Positions 28,154 to 37,802 of a DNA stretch of 64,000 nucleotides are shown here, one piece after another (the stretch's first letter is position 1; each line of letters starts with the position of its first letter). The position numbers and the translations under genes are program-made. The DNA lies in the NCBI RefSeq assembly GCF_011068285.1, contig NZ_CP049616.1, forward strand, positions 3,864,001 to 3,928,000, written 5' to 3'. Under the pieces are notes generated by a model, which ran no database searches, had not been told where the DNA came from, and worked only from the letters and a program-made list of their open reading frames with translations. The DNA is from Flagellimonas oceani. Its GTDB lineage: Bacteria > Bacteroidota > Bacteroidia > Flavobacteriales > Flavobacteriaceae.

Positions 28154-29238
28154 GCCACCGTACCTTGGCAACTACTTCCCGCACCGGCGGTACAGCCGTA
28201 GCAATGTTGTGAAATGACAATGTCTCGATTGCTGAGTACATCATCATTGTAGTCTTTGATGTGCTTCACCTTGCTCGCCACTTTCAGGTCCAACATCTGG
28301 TTAAAGTCACAATCGTACAGCCAACCATCCCAACTTACCGAGATGGTATTGGTGCACATTACATTTTCAACCGCGGCCGGATTATAGGCCTCTACCAAGG
28401 AATACATATAATCTTCGTAATTGTCGGATGCGATAAGATAGTCCAAGAACCGGGAAATGGGCAGATTGGTAATGGCAAACAGGTTGTGGAAGTCAATATC
28501 AAAATCTTCTTTTAACGCCTTTTTGAAATCACGTTCCATCGCACTTTGGTCCGTTGGCAAAAATGCTCCGGAAGGGTTATACACCAAATCCAAGCGCAGA
28601 TCACTGTTTGGCATTCCGTAACCCACTTTGTTGAGCATCTGCAACGCTTTGATGGATTTGTCAAAGACACCATCGCCCCGCTGTTTGTCCGTTTTGCCCC
28701 GTGTATAGTGCGGCATGGACGATACCACATGGACATTGTGTTTTTTAAAGAACTCGGGCAGGTCGTGGTACTTTTTATTCGCTAAAATAATCGTCAAATT
28801 GGAGCGGACGATAAAATCCTGGATGCCCGCTTTGGACGCTTCCTCCACAAACCATCTAAAATCCGGGTTCATTTCGGGAGCACCACCGGTAAGGTCCAAC
28901 GTATGGGCCCCAGTGTTTCGGATGACCTCCAGACATTGCTCCATGGTCTCTCGGGTCATAATTTCCTGTCGGTCGGGCCCCGCATCCACATGGCAGTGCG
29001 CACAGACTTGGTTGCACATGTACCCTACATTGATCTGGAGTACTTCCAACTTTTTGGGCTTCAGCGGAAATTGACCTGATTCTGCAATTTTATCCTTAAA
29101 AAACGGAAGATCTCCGCCCGTAAAAAGATTGCCGCTCAATATCTCCAACTGCTTTTGGGTATTGGCAAGCTCATTTTCCCGCGCTTTCAGTGATTTTTTA
29201 GCTGCTTTCTTTATGTCTGTGAGTATACTTTGCGTCAT
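28150..29238 (-). CDS. arsS: Arsenosugar-biosynthesis-type radical SAM protein ArsS
   Basis: Radical SAM enzyme of 362 aa. The cluster motif CNQVCAHC (Cx3Cx2C) sits near residue 74 within GYMCNQVCAHCHVDAGP; TGGAPEMNP follows. The C-terminus has the Cys-rich HCYGCTAGAGSSC, typical of the ArsS/radical-SAM-selenoprotein family, here with ordinary Cys codons and no in-frame UGA. ArsS transfers a deoxyadenosyl group to methylated arsenic in the known arsenosugar pathway. No arsM methyltransferase is visible in the window. It lies downstream of a CPYC carboxymuconolactone-type gene on the same strand. Confidence 0.87.
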   Translation of the reverse strand: MTQSILTDIKKAAKKSLKARENELANTQKQLEILSGNLFTGGDLPFFKDKIAESGQFPLKPKKLEVLQINVGYMCNQVCAHCHVDAGPDRQEIMTRETMEQCLEVIRNTGAHTLDLTGGAPEMNPDFRWFVEEASKAGIQDFIVRSNLTIILANKKYHDLPEFFKKHNVHVVSSMPHYTRGKTDKQRGDGVFDKSIKALQMLNKVGYGMPNSDLRLDLVYNPSGAFLPTDQSAMERDFKKALKEDFDIDFHNLFAITNLPISRFLDYLIASDNYEDYMYSLVEAYNPAAVENVMCTNTISVSWDGWLYDCDFNQMLDLKVASKVKHIKDYNDDVLSNRDIVISQHCYGCTAGAGSSCQGTVA

Positions 29239-29327
29239 TTTTTAATTGCTATGATCGCAGTGGAAAACTTTTAGATTCCACTGGATATATTTTTCTGTCC
29301 AACTCCTATAAGCGAAGCGGTCCAAGA

Positions 29328-29663
29328 TTACATGGAAAGTTTGTCGTACTTGTTCATCATCTGAACACCATGTACCAAGGTTGCTCCACTTTCTATGGCG
29401 GCACCGGCATGTACGGCCTCCATCATCTCTTCTTTGGTGATGCCGCGTTGCAGACCATCTTTGGTGTAGGCATCTATGCAGTACGGACATTTTACCACGT
29501 GTGCCACTGCCAAAGCGATCAAGGATTTTTCACGGGCACTGAGCGCACCTTCCTCAAAAACCTTTCCGTAGTAGTCAAAAAACTTTTTGCCCAGCTCTTC
29601 GCTCCATTCTGTGATGTTACCGAATTTTTTTAGGTCTGCCGGGTCGTAATATGAATTGGCCAT
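29328..29663 (-). CDS. Carboxymuconolactone decarboxylase-like protein, arsenosugar-associated
   Basis: A 111-aa AhpD-like helical protein with the redox motif KCPYCIDAYTK. It is the usual partner of ArsS in many bacteria, annotated as an arsenosugar-biosynthesis-associated peroxidase-like protein (recalled). The frame extends upstream to 29708, but ATG at 29663 gives MANSYYDPADL, a typical start. An 89-bp gap separates it from arsS downstream, so co-transcription is likely. Confidence 0.85.
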   Translation of the reverse strand: MANSYYDPADLKKFGNITEWSEELGKKFFDYYGKVFEEGALSAREKSLIALAVAHVVKCPYCIDAYTKDGLQRGITKEEMMEAVHAGAAIESGATLVHGVQMMNKYDKLSM

Positions 29664-29800
29664 TTTTCTTTGATTTAATGTTATACCTAAACATACAACA
29701 ATTATCACTATTTAATTGGGTCGAAAGTATTTGGATTGGATTACAGATTTCGAAAAAATAATCATTTAAGGTTACCGTAGAATTTGATTATCAGTCTTCT

Positions 29801-29834
29801 AAAAAGGAAAGAGCGACACCATGGCCGCTCTTTT
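29801..29834 (-). terminator. Terminator of the fasciclin gene
   Basis: Arms AAAGAGCG (29808-29815) and CGCTCTTT (29826-29833) form an 8-bp stem with a 10-nt loop; read on the minus strand it is followed by CCTTTTT. It lies 26 bp beyond the fasciclin stop, and is partly bidirectional because a TTTT run follows on the plus strand too. Confidence 0.65.
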
Positions 29835-29859
29835 ACTAATTCAAATACCGATAAAAATT

Positions 29860-30417
29860 TTATTTTGATGGCAATACTACGGTATCCACCACATGGATCA
29901 CCCCGTTGGATTGATTCACATCGGCAATGGTTACGTTGGACACATTTCCAGCACCGTCCTTGATCATGATCATGCCCTTGTCCATCATGGCGGTCAACTT
30001 AGCTCCGTTCACCGTGGTAAGCTCGGCCATACCGTCACCTTTTTTTATCCATTTTTTCAAGTCTTTGGCATTATACTTTCCAGCCACTACGTGGTAGGTA
30101 AGCACACCTTGCAATTTTGCTTTGTTTTCTGGCTTTAGCAATGTAGCTACGGTTCCATCGGGCAATTTCTCGAATGCACTATTGGTGGGGGCAAATACGG
30201 TAAATGGCCCTTCTCCTTGGAGAGTTTCTACCAATCCCGCAGCTTTTACAGCAGCGACCAAAGTAGTGTGGTCTTTGGAGTTTACGGCATTGGAAACAAT
30301 ATCCTTACTTGGGTACATGGGGGCTCCTCCCACCATTTTAGTCTGTGCAAAACCGGTTGTGATGGTAAAAAATCCAGCGCAAGCAAATAGTAACGTTAAT
30401 GTTTTAATAGATTTCAT
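29860..30417 (-). CDS. Secreted fasciclin-domain protein
   Basis: A 185-aa protein with a signal peptide (about residues 1-24, ending GFAQ) and one complete FAS1 domain: LQGEGPFTVFAPTNSAFEKL, the H-box YHVVAGKY and the final IHVVDTVVLP. FAS1 proteins mediate adhesion or matrix contact. No lipobox or membrane anchor is seen, so it is periplasmic or secreted. It is monocistronic with its own terminator. Confidence 0.92.
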   Translation of the reverse strand: MKSIKTLTLLFACAGFFTITTGFAQTKMVGGAPMYPSKDIVSNAVNSKDHTTLVAAVKAAGLVETLQGEGPFTVFAPTNSAFEKLPDGTVATLLKPENKAKLQGVLTYHVVAGKYNAKDLKKWIKKGDGMAELTTVNGAKLTAMMDKGMIMIKDGAGNVSNVTIADVNQSNGVIHVVDTVVLPSK

Positions 30418-30526
30418 GAGATTAAATTTTTAGTTTATATCATCACTTACGGAGTTTTGACCGGGGAGGTTTGGTTTTTGTGTTTTGAGGGATGCCTTTT
30501 AATCGAAATACAATGTTGTAGTAACC

Positions 30527-30554
30527 TTGGCAAACCATCATTATATTAACTTTA
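30527..30554 (+). promoter_or_regulatory. Promoter for the patatin gene
   Basis: TTG at 30527-30529, a 17-bp spacer and TAACTTTA at 30547-30554 (one mismatch from TAnnTTTG). The patatin ATG lies at 30577, leaving a leader of about 17 nt. Confidence 0.5.
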
Positions 30555-30576
30555 CGGTTTATTGATTCCAAAACAA

Positions 30577-31350
30577 ATGCTTGAAGATAAATCCATAGGC
30601 TTGATACTTTCCGGAGGAGGTGTACGGGGCATGGCACATATAGGACTCATAAAGGCCATGCGTGAACACCAAATTGAAGCCAAGGTGGTGGCGGGAACAA
30701 GCATTGGGGCCTTGGTGGGAGCACTGTACGCCAACGATAACTCGGTGGAGGATATGCTTAAATTTTTTAAGGAGACGCCACTGTTTCAGTACAGCTTTTT
30801 TGCCATCAACAAGCCAGGGTTTATCGACACCGAGCGGTATTTTAATATTTTTAAGCATTTTTTTCCCGAGAACGACTTCAAAAATTTGAAACGTCCCCTT
30901 TTTGTGGTCGCCACGGATTTACTTAAAGGAACGGAAAAGGTTTTTTATGACGGCGAACTCATTAAACCATTATTGGCATCCGCCGCCTTGCCGCCTGTTT
31001 TTAGCCCTGTGACCATAGATGGTGTCCTGTATGCCGATGGGGGCATCATGAACAATTTTCCGAAGGAATATGTGGATCATATTACGGACTATACCATTGG
31101 AAGCAATGTTTCCATAACGGTTCCGCTGGAAAAAAAAGATCTGCGGAATTCCTTTCAGTTGACAGCAAGGGTGACCAGTTTAATGATCCATGCCTCCAAC
31201 CATGAGAAGATGATGGAATGTGATCTGTTCATTGAACCGAGCGAACTTGAGACCATTGGTGTTTTGGACAAAAAAGGCATCGAAAATGCCTTTAATATTG
31301 GTTACGAACACGGAAGTAGGGCTTTGGAAAGATTGTTGGCCAAAACCTAG
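30577..31350 (+). CDS. Patatin-like phospholipase
   Basis: A 257-aa serine lipid hydrolase with the patatin dyad: oxyanion loop SGGGVRG near residue 12, nucleophile in GTSIG (Ser about 42) and the aspartate in YADGGIMNN. No signal peptide or C-terminal beta-barrel, so it is of the short cytoplasmic kind (RssA-like). The frame is open from TTG 30562, but ATG at 30577 fits the promoter and the family N-terminus. It converges with the FNR-type reductase 20 bp downstream. Confidence 0.9.
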   Translation: MLEDKSIGLILSGGGVRGMAHIGLIKAMREHQIEAKVVAGTSIGALVGALYANDNSVEDMLKFFKETPLFQYSFFAINKPGFIDTERYFNIFKHFFPENDFKNLKRPLFVVATDLLKGTEKVFYDGELIKPLLASAALPPVFSPVTIDGVLYADGGIMNNFPKEYVDHITDYTIGSNVSITVPLEKKDLRNSFQLTARVTSLMIHASNHEKMMECDLFIEPSELETIGVLDKKGIENAFNIGYEHGSRALERLLAKT

Positions 31351-31369
31351 TTTGGCCCTATCCATCTAT

Positions 31370-32419
31370 CTATACATCGTCATAATCCACCTTAATACTT
31401 GAGGTAATGGGATGCGATTGGCAGGTAAGGATAAACCCTTCTTCAATTTCACTTTCGGTAAGTATTTGATTTCTTACCATTTCCACTTTGCCTTCCGTAA
31501 GTCGGGCAATACAGCTACTACAAACACCGCCTTGGCAAGAGTAGGGCGCATCAATATCCTCCTTTAAAACGGAATCGAGAACCCGTTCCTTTTTGTCCAT
31601 CACAAAGGTGAAGGTCTCATCATCCAAAAGAACCTCTACCCGAGTTTTGCCTTCGAGTTCTTCGGCAAGTTCGTCATCGCCGTCATCATCGGCAGTAAAT
31701 AATTCAAAATGGATTTTTTCCTTGGAAACACCATTGTACTTTAAGGTATCCGTGACTTGTGCTATCATTTCTTTGGGACCGCAAAGGTAAAAACCATCGA
31801 ATTCGGTTCCCTTGAACTTGTTTTTGAGCACAAAGTTCACGGTTGACCGCTCAATCCGTCCAAAAAGCGCATCCTCCACAGTGGACCTGCTGTATACATA
31901 CTGCACAAAAAAGCGATCACCATAACGCTCTTTAATGGACTGGATGTTGTTAAAGTACATGGTCTCATCGGGCGATTGATTTCCAAAGACCAGTACAAAA
32001 GTATTATCCGGATGGCTCTCCAAAACCGTTTGGGCAATGCTCATAATCGGAGTAATGCCACTTCCTGCAGCAAAGGCCGCAATTTTTTGAGGTGAGGTTG
32101 CATCAAAAACAAATCGGCCTTCGGGGACCATAACCTCCATGGAATCGCCCGCCTTTAATTGGTCGTTGGCATAAACGGAGAAGGTTCCGCCCTCCATTTT
32201 TTTGATGCCCACCGTTAATTTTCCTGAAGAGGGAGGGGAAGAAATGGAATAGGCCCTGCGAAGTTCCTTTCCGTTCAATGTGTGTTTTAGGGTAATGTAT
32301 TGGCCCGCTTTAAAGCTGTAAGCCTCTTTTAAATTTTCCGGAATATCAAAGGTAAGGGCCACGGCATTTGGTGTCAATCGGTCCACCGCGGCTATTTTTA
32401 AGGCATGAAAATGGCTCAT
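31370..32419 (-). CDS. FNR-type flavin reductase with C-terminal 2Fe-2S ferredoxin domain (PaaE-like)
   Basis: A 349-aa three-domain electron-transfer protein. FAD domain with RRAYSISSPP near residue 55, NAD(P) domain with GSGITPIMS, and a plant-type 2Fe-2S domain at about 260-349 with CQGGVCSSC and the later single Cys in LTCQSHP. This order matches PaaE, the reductase of phenylacetyl-CoA epoxidase, but no paaABCD genes are nearby, and similar proteins feed membrane desaturases or hydroxylases. The partner is unknown. Confidence 0.87.
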   Translation of the reverse strand: MSHFHALKIAAVDRLTPNAVALTFDIPENLKEAYSFKAGQYITLKHTLNGKELRRAYSISSPPSSGKLTVGIKKMEGGTFSVYANDQLKAGDSMEVMVPEGRFVFDATSPQKIAAFAAGSGITPIMSIAQTVLESHPDNTFVLVFGNQSPDETMYFNNIQSIKERYGDRFFVQYVYSRSTVEDALFGRIERSTVNFVLKNKFKGTEFDGFYLCGPKEMIAQVTDTLKYNGVSKEKIHFELFTADDDGDDELAEELEGKTRVEVLLDDETFTFVMDKKERVLDSVLKEDIDAPYSCQGGVCSSCIARLTEGKVEMVRNQILTESEIEEGFILTCQSHPITSSIKVDYDDV

Positions 32420-32539
32420 GTATCGAATTTTGCTGCAAAATTAAGCATTACAGTCGTTTTGCATGCCTATTTTTATAAAAAGCATCTCTCTTATGTAACA
32501 AATCCGATAAATTAGACACCAACTAAAAAAACGCCAACC

Positions 32540-34009
32540 ATGCTCAAACATTTTATTGGACTCCAATGGAAGTCATTTTTTAGGTCAGCCACTTTTAAAA
32601 CAGAGATCTGGTTTAAGATATTGATGGCTTTGGGTGCCCTTTACTTTATTGTGGTATTTCTCGGAATGGGTGTCGGGGCCTTTTTCTTGATCAAGGAAAT
32701 GGAGATCGGCGACCCGCTTCGTGTCGTCAACCAGTTTATGGTCTACTATCTGGCCTTTGACCTTGTGTTCCGATACATGCTTCAAAAAATGCCGGTCACC
32801 AATATAAAACCACTGCTCTATTTGCCCATAAGCAAGAGCAAGGTGGTAAACTTTTCGTTGGGAAAAACGGTGATATCCTTTTTCAATATTGCCCATGCCT
32901 TCTTTTTTGTTCCCTTTAGTATTGTGTTGCTTGCCCAGGGCTATCCGCCTTTGCAGGTCATAGGTTGGCATCTCGCTTTGATGGCCTTGATCTACTGTAA
33001 CAACTTCATTAATGTAATGGTGAACAACCAGAACGTGGTTTTTTATGCGATTGCGGCATTGTTCATTGTCGCCGGGGCATCACAGTATTACCAATGGTTT
33101 GATATTACCATTTATACCCAGCCCATTTTCGATTTTTTCTATGATATGCCCTGGACCGCAGTAATTCCTTGGGTGATTTTGGTTGGATTGTATTACGGGG
33201 CCTTCGCCTATTTCAAAAAACATATGTACCTGGATGGCGGATTGGCCAAAAAACAGACCGAGGCCAAAACGGAAAACTTGGAATGGTTGGACCGTTTTGG
33301 GAACTTGGGCACTTTCTTGAAGAACGACATCAAACTGATCAAGCGAAACAAAAGATCACGTTCCGCTGTGATTGCGGGAGCGTTTTTTATTTTTTACGGA
33401 CTCCTCTTTTTTACGGGCGCACTTGAGGTTTACGATGGACCTTTTTGGAAGATTTTTGCGGGAATTTTTGTCACGGGCGGCTTCCTGTTCAGTTTTGGGC
33501 AGTACGTGCCCAGTTGGGACAGTAGCTACTATCCTTTAATGATGAGCCAGAACATCAAATATCGGGAGTATCTCTCATCAAAATGGTATCTGGTGATCAT
33601 TGCGACCATCATTTCCACCATTTTGGCCACGTTCTATATCTATTTTGGCTGGGAGGCCTATGCAGCTGTATTGGTGGGCGCCATTTACAATATTGGCATC
33701 AACAGCTATTTGGTGCTTTGGGGCGGCGCCTATGTAAAGACCCCGATAGACCTTACATCGAACAAAAAGGCGTTTGGCGACAAGCAGGCCTTTAATGCCA
33801 AGACCCTTTTGCTTACGTTGCCCAAGCTGGTGTTGCCCATCGGGATTTATGCCATTGGCCACTTTTTGATCAACCCCATGGCAGGATACATTTTTGTGGC
33901 CGTTTTTGGCCTGCTCGGTTTCGTGTTCAAGAACAAGGTGTTCACCATGATCGAGGGCATTTACAAAAAAGAGAAATACAAAACGTTACAAGCATACAAA
34001 CAGAAATAA
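32540..34009 (+). CDS. ABC-type permease, DUF5687-like
   Basis: A 489-aa integral membrane protein with about ten to twelve hydrophobic helices, starting LKHFIGLQWKSFFRSATFK, which resembles the DUF5687 family of Bacteroidota. It is directly followed (21 bp) by an ABC ATPase, so the two probably form a transporter with the permease acting as a dimer. The substrate is not indicated by sequence or context. Confidence 0.8.
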   Translation: MLKHFIGLQWKSFFRSATFKTEIWFKILMALGALYFIVVFLGMGVGAFFLIKEMEIGDPLRVVNQFMVYYLAFDLVFRYMLQKMPVTNIKPLLYLPISKSKVVNFSLGKTVISFFNIAHAFFFVPFSIVLLAQGYPPLQVIGWHLALMALIYCNNFINVMVNNQNVVFYAIAALFIVAGASQYYQWFDITIYTQPIFDFFYDMPWTAVIPWVILVGLYYGAFAYFKKHMYLDGGLAKKQTEAKTENLEWLDRFGNLGTFLKNDIKLIKRNKRSRSAVIAGAFFIFYGLLFFTGALEVYDGPFWKIFAGIFVTGGFLFSFGQYVPSWDSSYYPLMMSQNIKYREYLSSKWYLVIIATIISTILATFYIYFGWEAYAAVLVGAIYNIGINSYLVLWGGAYVKTPIDLTSNKKAFGDKQAFNAKTLLLTLPKLVLPIGIYAIGHFLINPMAGYIFVAVFGLLGFVFKNKVFTMIEGIYKKEKYKTLQAYKQK

Positions 34010-34030
34010 CCACCATTAACAAAGAGATAC

Positions 34031-34726
34031 ATGATCACAGTTCATAATTTGACCAAGACCTACGGACAGAATACTGTTTTGAACATTGACCACCTGGAGA
34101 TACCCAAAGGACAGAGCTTTGGCCTTGTGGGCAACAATGGAGCGGGGAAAACAACGTTGTTTAGCTTGTTGTTGGATTTGATTCAGCCCTCATCCGGGCA
34201 CATTATCAACAAGGATGTGCAAGTGGACCAGAGCGAGGATTGGAAACCTTTTACCTCCGCTTTTATTGATGAGACCTTTTTGATAGGCTACCTCACCCCC
34301 GAAGAATACTTCTACTTTATCGGGGAACTGCGCGGCAGGAACAAGGCCGATGTGGATGCCTTGCTGTCCGGATTTGATGATTTTTTCCACGGGGAAATAT
34401 TGGGCCAGAAAAAGTATTTGCGGGACCTTTCCAAAGGAAACCAGAAGAAAGTGGGCATTGTGGCCAGCTTTATCGGCAACCCCGAAGTGGTGATCTTGGA
34501 CGAACCTTTTGCCAATTTGGATCCGACCACCCAAATACGATTGAAAGGGATCATTAAGGATTTGGCAGCCAAAGAAGGTGTTACCGTATTGGTTTCCAGT
34601 CACGATTTGATTCATGTGACCGAAGTCTGCGAACGTATCGTGGTGCTCAACAAAGGCGAAATCGTGAAGGATATCCACACCTCTGCGGAAACCATGAAGG
34701 AGCTCGAAGCTTTCTTTGCCGGTTGA
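34031..34726 (+). CDS. ABC transporter ATP-binding protein
   Basis: A 231-aa nucleotide-binding subunit. Walker A GNNGAGKTT near residue 35, signature LSKGNQKK near residue 136 (variant of LSGGQ common in ABC-2 systems), Walker B VVILDEPFANLD and the switch His in SSHDL. It forms a pair with the upstream permease. ABC-2-like export is likely; the substrate is unknown. Confidence 0.93.
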   Translation: MITVHNLTKTYGQNTVLNIDHLEIPKGQSFGLVGNNGAGKTTLFSLLLDLIQPSSGHIINKDVQVDQSEDWKPFTSAFIDETFLIGYLTPEEYFYFIGELRGRNKADVDALLSGFDDFFHGEILGQKKYLRDLSKGNQKKVGIVASFIGNPEVVILDEPFANLDPTTQIRLKGIIKDLAAKEGVTVLVSSHDLIHVTEVCERIVVLNKGEIVKDIHTSAETMKELEAFFAG

Positions 34727-34826
34727 TGTTTGAAAAGCATCGCCAAAAATTCTTGCATTTTATCGATAAGCCTTATAATAATCCGCTCATTTTTGAGTTT
34801 AAGGTTACACAAGATTATCGATAATT

Positions 34827-37358
34827 TTGAAGCTTCATCACACATTTTTAGGCGCCATGGTTTTGGGAGGGCTTGCATTCAATGCATGTTCCACCAAAAA
34901 AGATAAATTCATCAACCGAAATTGGCACGCACTCAACACCGAGTACAACACCTTGTACAACGGTAATTTGGCCTTTCAAAAAGGATTGGAGGAAATCAAT
35001 GCCACTTATCGCGACGACTATTGGGAAATCCTTCCCGTGGAGCGCTTAAAGGTCACCGACGAGATAAAACTAGACTCAGAGGACAACAACCCCAACTTCC
35101 TTATTGCCGAGGAAAAGGCCACCAAGGCCATTCAAAAGCACAGCATGGACATTAAGGATGAGGAACGCAACCCTCAAATAGACGAGGCATTCCTTCTTCT
35201 CGGGAAGTCCCGCTATTTTGACCAACGCTATATTCCGGCTTTGGAATCCTTCAACTACATCCTTAGAAAATACAGCAAGAGCGACAAACTCAATGAAGCC
35301 ACCATTTGGCGGGAAAAGACCAACATGCGTTTGGACAACCCCGAAGTGGCCATCAAAAATTTGAAGCGGCTCTTTAAATACGAAAAACTCAAGGATCAGG
35401 AATATGCCGATGCCAACGCTGTTTTGGCACAGTGCTACATCAACCTGAATGCTCCGGATACCGCCATTCAAAAACTGAAAATATCCCAGGCCTACACCAA
35501 AAAGAACCCCGAAAAGGGAAGATACCTGTTCATCATTGGGCAGTTGTACGACCAATTGGGGCATCAGGACAGTGCCAACTATGCGTACAACAAGGTCATT
35601 GAGCTGAACCGTAAATCGCCAAGGGTGTACATGATCAATGCGCACCTCAAAAAAATACAGAACACCGAACTTACGGAGGGGAACCGGGAAGAAATGTTGG
35701 AATACCTTACCGATTTGGAAGAGAATCGGGAGAACAGGCCCTTTTTGGACAAAATCTACAGACAGGTGGCCCAATATCACATGGCCTACGAAGAAGATAG
35801 TTTGGCCTTGGCCTATTACAACAAATCCATACAGGCCACCCAGGGCGAGCGCAAATTATACGCCTTGAACTATCAGAGTTTGGCGGATTATTATTTTGAT
35901 GAGGACGAGTACCGAATGGCAGGTTCTTACTATGACAGTACGTTGACCAACCTGAACGAGAATACCAGAAAGCATCGCGATATCAAAAAGCGACTGGACA
36001 ACCTTGAGGATGTGATCAAGTACGAAGATATTGTACAGCACGCCGACAGTGTGATCACGTTGTACCAAATGCCCGTTGCGGAGCGTACAGCCTATTTTGA
36101 AGATTACATTGCCGAGATGAAGCGGAAAGAAGAAGCTGAGGCCGAGAAACAATTGGAACGCACCAATGCCGGTTTTGCCACTTTTGCCAACAGTAAGGGA
36201 GGCAAAGAGAACCAAGGAAAGTTCTATTTCTATAACATTACGAGTCTGGGCCACGGCAGAAACGATTTCAAGACCCGATGGGGCACAAGGAATCTCGAGG
36301 ACGATTGGCGTTGGAGCAACAAATCCAAAACACTGGTTTCCGAGGCAACAGGGGAAGAGATTGCCGCCAATGATGAAGTGTTGACCGAAGACCAAAAGTA
36401 TTCGGTGGACTATTACTTGGAGCAAGTTCCCACCGATGTGGCCGTTATCGATAGTTTAAAGGGCGAACGCAATTTTGCCAATTATCAGTTGGGATTGATC
36501 TACAAAGAAAAGTTTAAGGACAACATGCTGGCCGCTGCCAAGTTGGAGCGCGTGCTCTCCTCAAACCCCGAGGAACGCTTGATTCTCCCATCAAAATATA
36601 ACCTCTACAAGATTTACGAGGAATCCGGAAGCCCATTGGCGGTGAGCATGAAGCAGAACATCATCAGCAATCATCCCGATACCCGTTACGCCGAAATTTT
36701 GTTGAACCCGCAAGCTGTACTGGACGGAAACTCGGATAGTCCCGATGCGAGGTATGCCTCACTATTTAAACAGTACGAAGAACAGCAATTTTTGCAGGTC
36801 ATTACCCGGTCGGAAGAATACATCAACCAATTTACGGGAGACCCCATTGTGCCCAAATTCGAGATGTTAAAGGCAAATGCCATTGGTCGTTTGCAGGGGT
36901 TTGAACCTTTTAAGGAAGCATTGAACTACGTTGCACTTACCTACCCTAACAATCCAGAAGGGAAGAAAGCGGAGCAGATGGTAGAGGAACAATTGCCCAA
37001 ATTGGAGACCAAGGAGTTTTCCCCGGAAACAGGCTCTACCGGAACAGGAAACTGGAAAGTGGTTTTTCCGTTTAAAATCAAGAATGATGAAAATGCGACC
37101 AAGCTCAAAAACCGTTTGGTCGAGGTGGTGGACGAACTAAATTACAAGAACATTGTATCCAAGGACATTTATAATTTGGAAGATGAGTTTGTGGTGGTAC
37201 ATGGTTTTCCTTCCAAAGATTTTGCCCTGGGCTTTGCCGAGCTTATAAAAAACAATAGGGACTACCTTATTAAAGATGAGAATTTTGTAGTTTTATCGGA
37301 CAATTATAAAATTATACAGGTCCACAAGAATCTAGAATCATACAAAGCACAATTTTAA
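34827..37358 (+). CDS. sprE: SprE/PorW-like TPR lipoprotein of gliding motility and type IX secretion
   Basis: An 843-aa periplasmic lipoprotein. Signal ends LGGLAFNACSTKK (Cys 21 from the TTG start). The mature N-terminus FINRNWHALNTEYNTLYNG is characteristic of SprE/PorW, followed by many TPR-like helical repeats and low-complexity acidic linkers. Known role: links the outer-membrane and inner-membrane parts of the T9SS/gliding machinery. The start is TTG 34827; ATG 34857 would leave too short a signal. A perfect TAATTTTG overlaps the TTG, which complicates the start choice. Sits upstream of bactofilin and the atp operon. Confidence 0.82.
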   Translation: MKLHHTFLGAMVLGGLAFNACSTKKDKFINRNWHALNTEYNTLYNGNLAFQKGLEEINATYRDDYWEILPVERLKVTDEIKLDSEDNNPNFLIAEEKATKAIQKHSMDIKDEERNPQIDEAFLLLGKSRYFDQRYIPALESFNYILRKYSKSDKLNEATIWREKTNMRLDNPEVAIKNLKRLFKYEKLKDQEYADANAVLAQCYINLNAPDTAIQKLKISQAYTKKNPEKGRYLFIIGQLYDQLGHQDSANYAYNKVIELNRKSPRVYMINAHLKKIQNTELTEGNREEMLEYLTDLEENRENRPFLDKIYRQVAQYHMAYEEDSLALAYYNKSIQATQGERKLYALNYQSLADYYFDEDEYRMAGSYYDSTLTNLNENTRKHRDIKKRLDNLEDVIKYEDIVQHADSVITLYQMPVAERTAYFEDYIAEMKRKEEAEAEKQLERTNAGFATFANSKGGKENQGKFYFYNITSLGHGRNDFKTRWGTRNLEDDWRWSNKSKTLVSEATGEEIAANDEVLTEDQKYSVDYYLEQVPTDVAVIDSLKGERNFANYQLGLIYKEKFKDNMLAAAKLERVLSSNPEERLILPSKYNLYKIYEESGSPLAVSMKQNIISNHPDTRYAEILLNPQAVLDGNSDSPDARYASLFKQYEEQQFLQVITRSEEYINQFTGDPIVPKFEMLKANAIGRLQGFEPFKEALNYVALTYPNNPEGKKAEQMVEEQLPKLETKEFSPETGSTGTGNWKVVFPFKIKNDENATKLKNRLVEVVDELNYKNIVSKDIYNLEDEFVVVHGFPSKDFALGFAELIKNNRDYLIKDENFVVLSDNYKIIQVHKNLESYKAQF

Positions 37359-37379
37359 TCCCCAAAACCCAAGAACACT

Positions 37380-37802
37380 ATGTTTTCTGACAACAAAAAA
37401 CCACGACCTATGAATGAATTTGGCGGCCAGCCCAACCGTATTGAAAAAAACACAAAAATAAAGGGAGACATTACCTCCGAAGCCGACTTTAGGATAGATG
37501 GCAAGTTGGAAGGCAATGTAACCACGTCCGGTAAGGTCGTCATTGGAAAAGATGGCTACATCAACGGAAAAGTAGAGTGTGTGAATGCCGATATTGAAGG
37601 CAAGTTCAATGGCGAACTCAACGTAAAGGACCTTCTTTCCCTAAAATCGTCTGCATATATTGAAGGCACTGTAAGTGTATCAAAATTGGCCGTGGAACCT
37701 GGAGCAACGTTTAATGCCGCCTGTACCATGGGCAAAGGAGCTGCAACTGCTGCCACTAAAATGCAGTCAACCACTAAGAATGAGCCAGCAAAAGCCTCCT
37801 AA
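37380..37802 (+). CDS. Bactofilin
   Basis: A 140-aa polymer-forming cytoskeletal protein. A short disordered N-terminus is followed from about residue 25 by the beta-helix with the repeats IKGDITSEADFRIDGKLEG and GKVVIGKDGYINGKV, typical of bactofilins, which form scaffolds linked to cell shape and envelope assembly. The C-terminus is Ala/Thr-rich and overlaps the start of atpZ by 23 bp, so it is coupled to the ATP synthase genes. Confidence 0.92.
   Translation: MFSDNKKPRPMNEFGGQPNRIEKNTKIKGDITSEADFRIDGKLEGNVTTSGKVVIGKDGYINGKVECVNADIEGKFNGELNVKDLLSLKSSAYIEGTVSVSKLAVEPGATFNAACTMGKGAATAATKMQSTTKNEPAKAS

Noticed and set aside
27575..28171. Long open frame (198 codons) on the minus strand opposite the 27215 lipoprotein
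   Set aside because: It lies antisense to a gene with a clear lipoprotein signal, has no recognisable motif, and its residues mirror the codon bias of the plus-strand gene.
28150..28230. Possible selenocysteine site in ArsS
   Set aside because: Family members can be selenoproteins, but here the C-terminal motif is encoded with ordinary Cys codons and there is no in-frame UGA.
34822..34829. Exact TAATTTTG promoter element upstream of sprE
   Set aside because: It overlaps the TTG start codon needed for a functional lipoprotein signal; the -33 TTG is 26 bp away. Either the start or the promoter is wrong, so I did not list it as a feature.
35076..35780. 234-codon minus-strand frame opposite sprE
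   Set aside because: Antisense shadow of a TPR-rich, codon-biased gene; no domain, no promoter, no conserved start.
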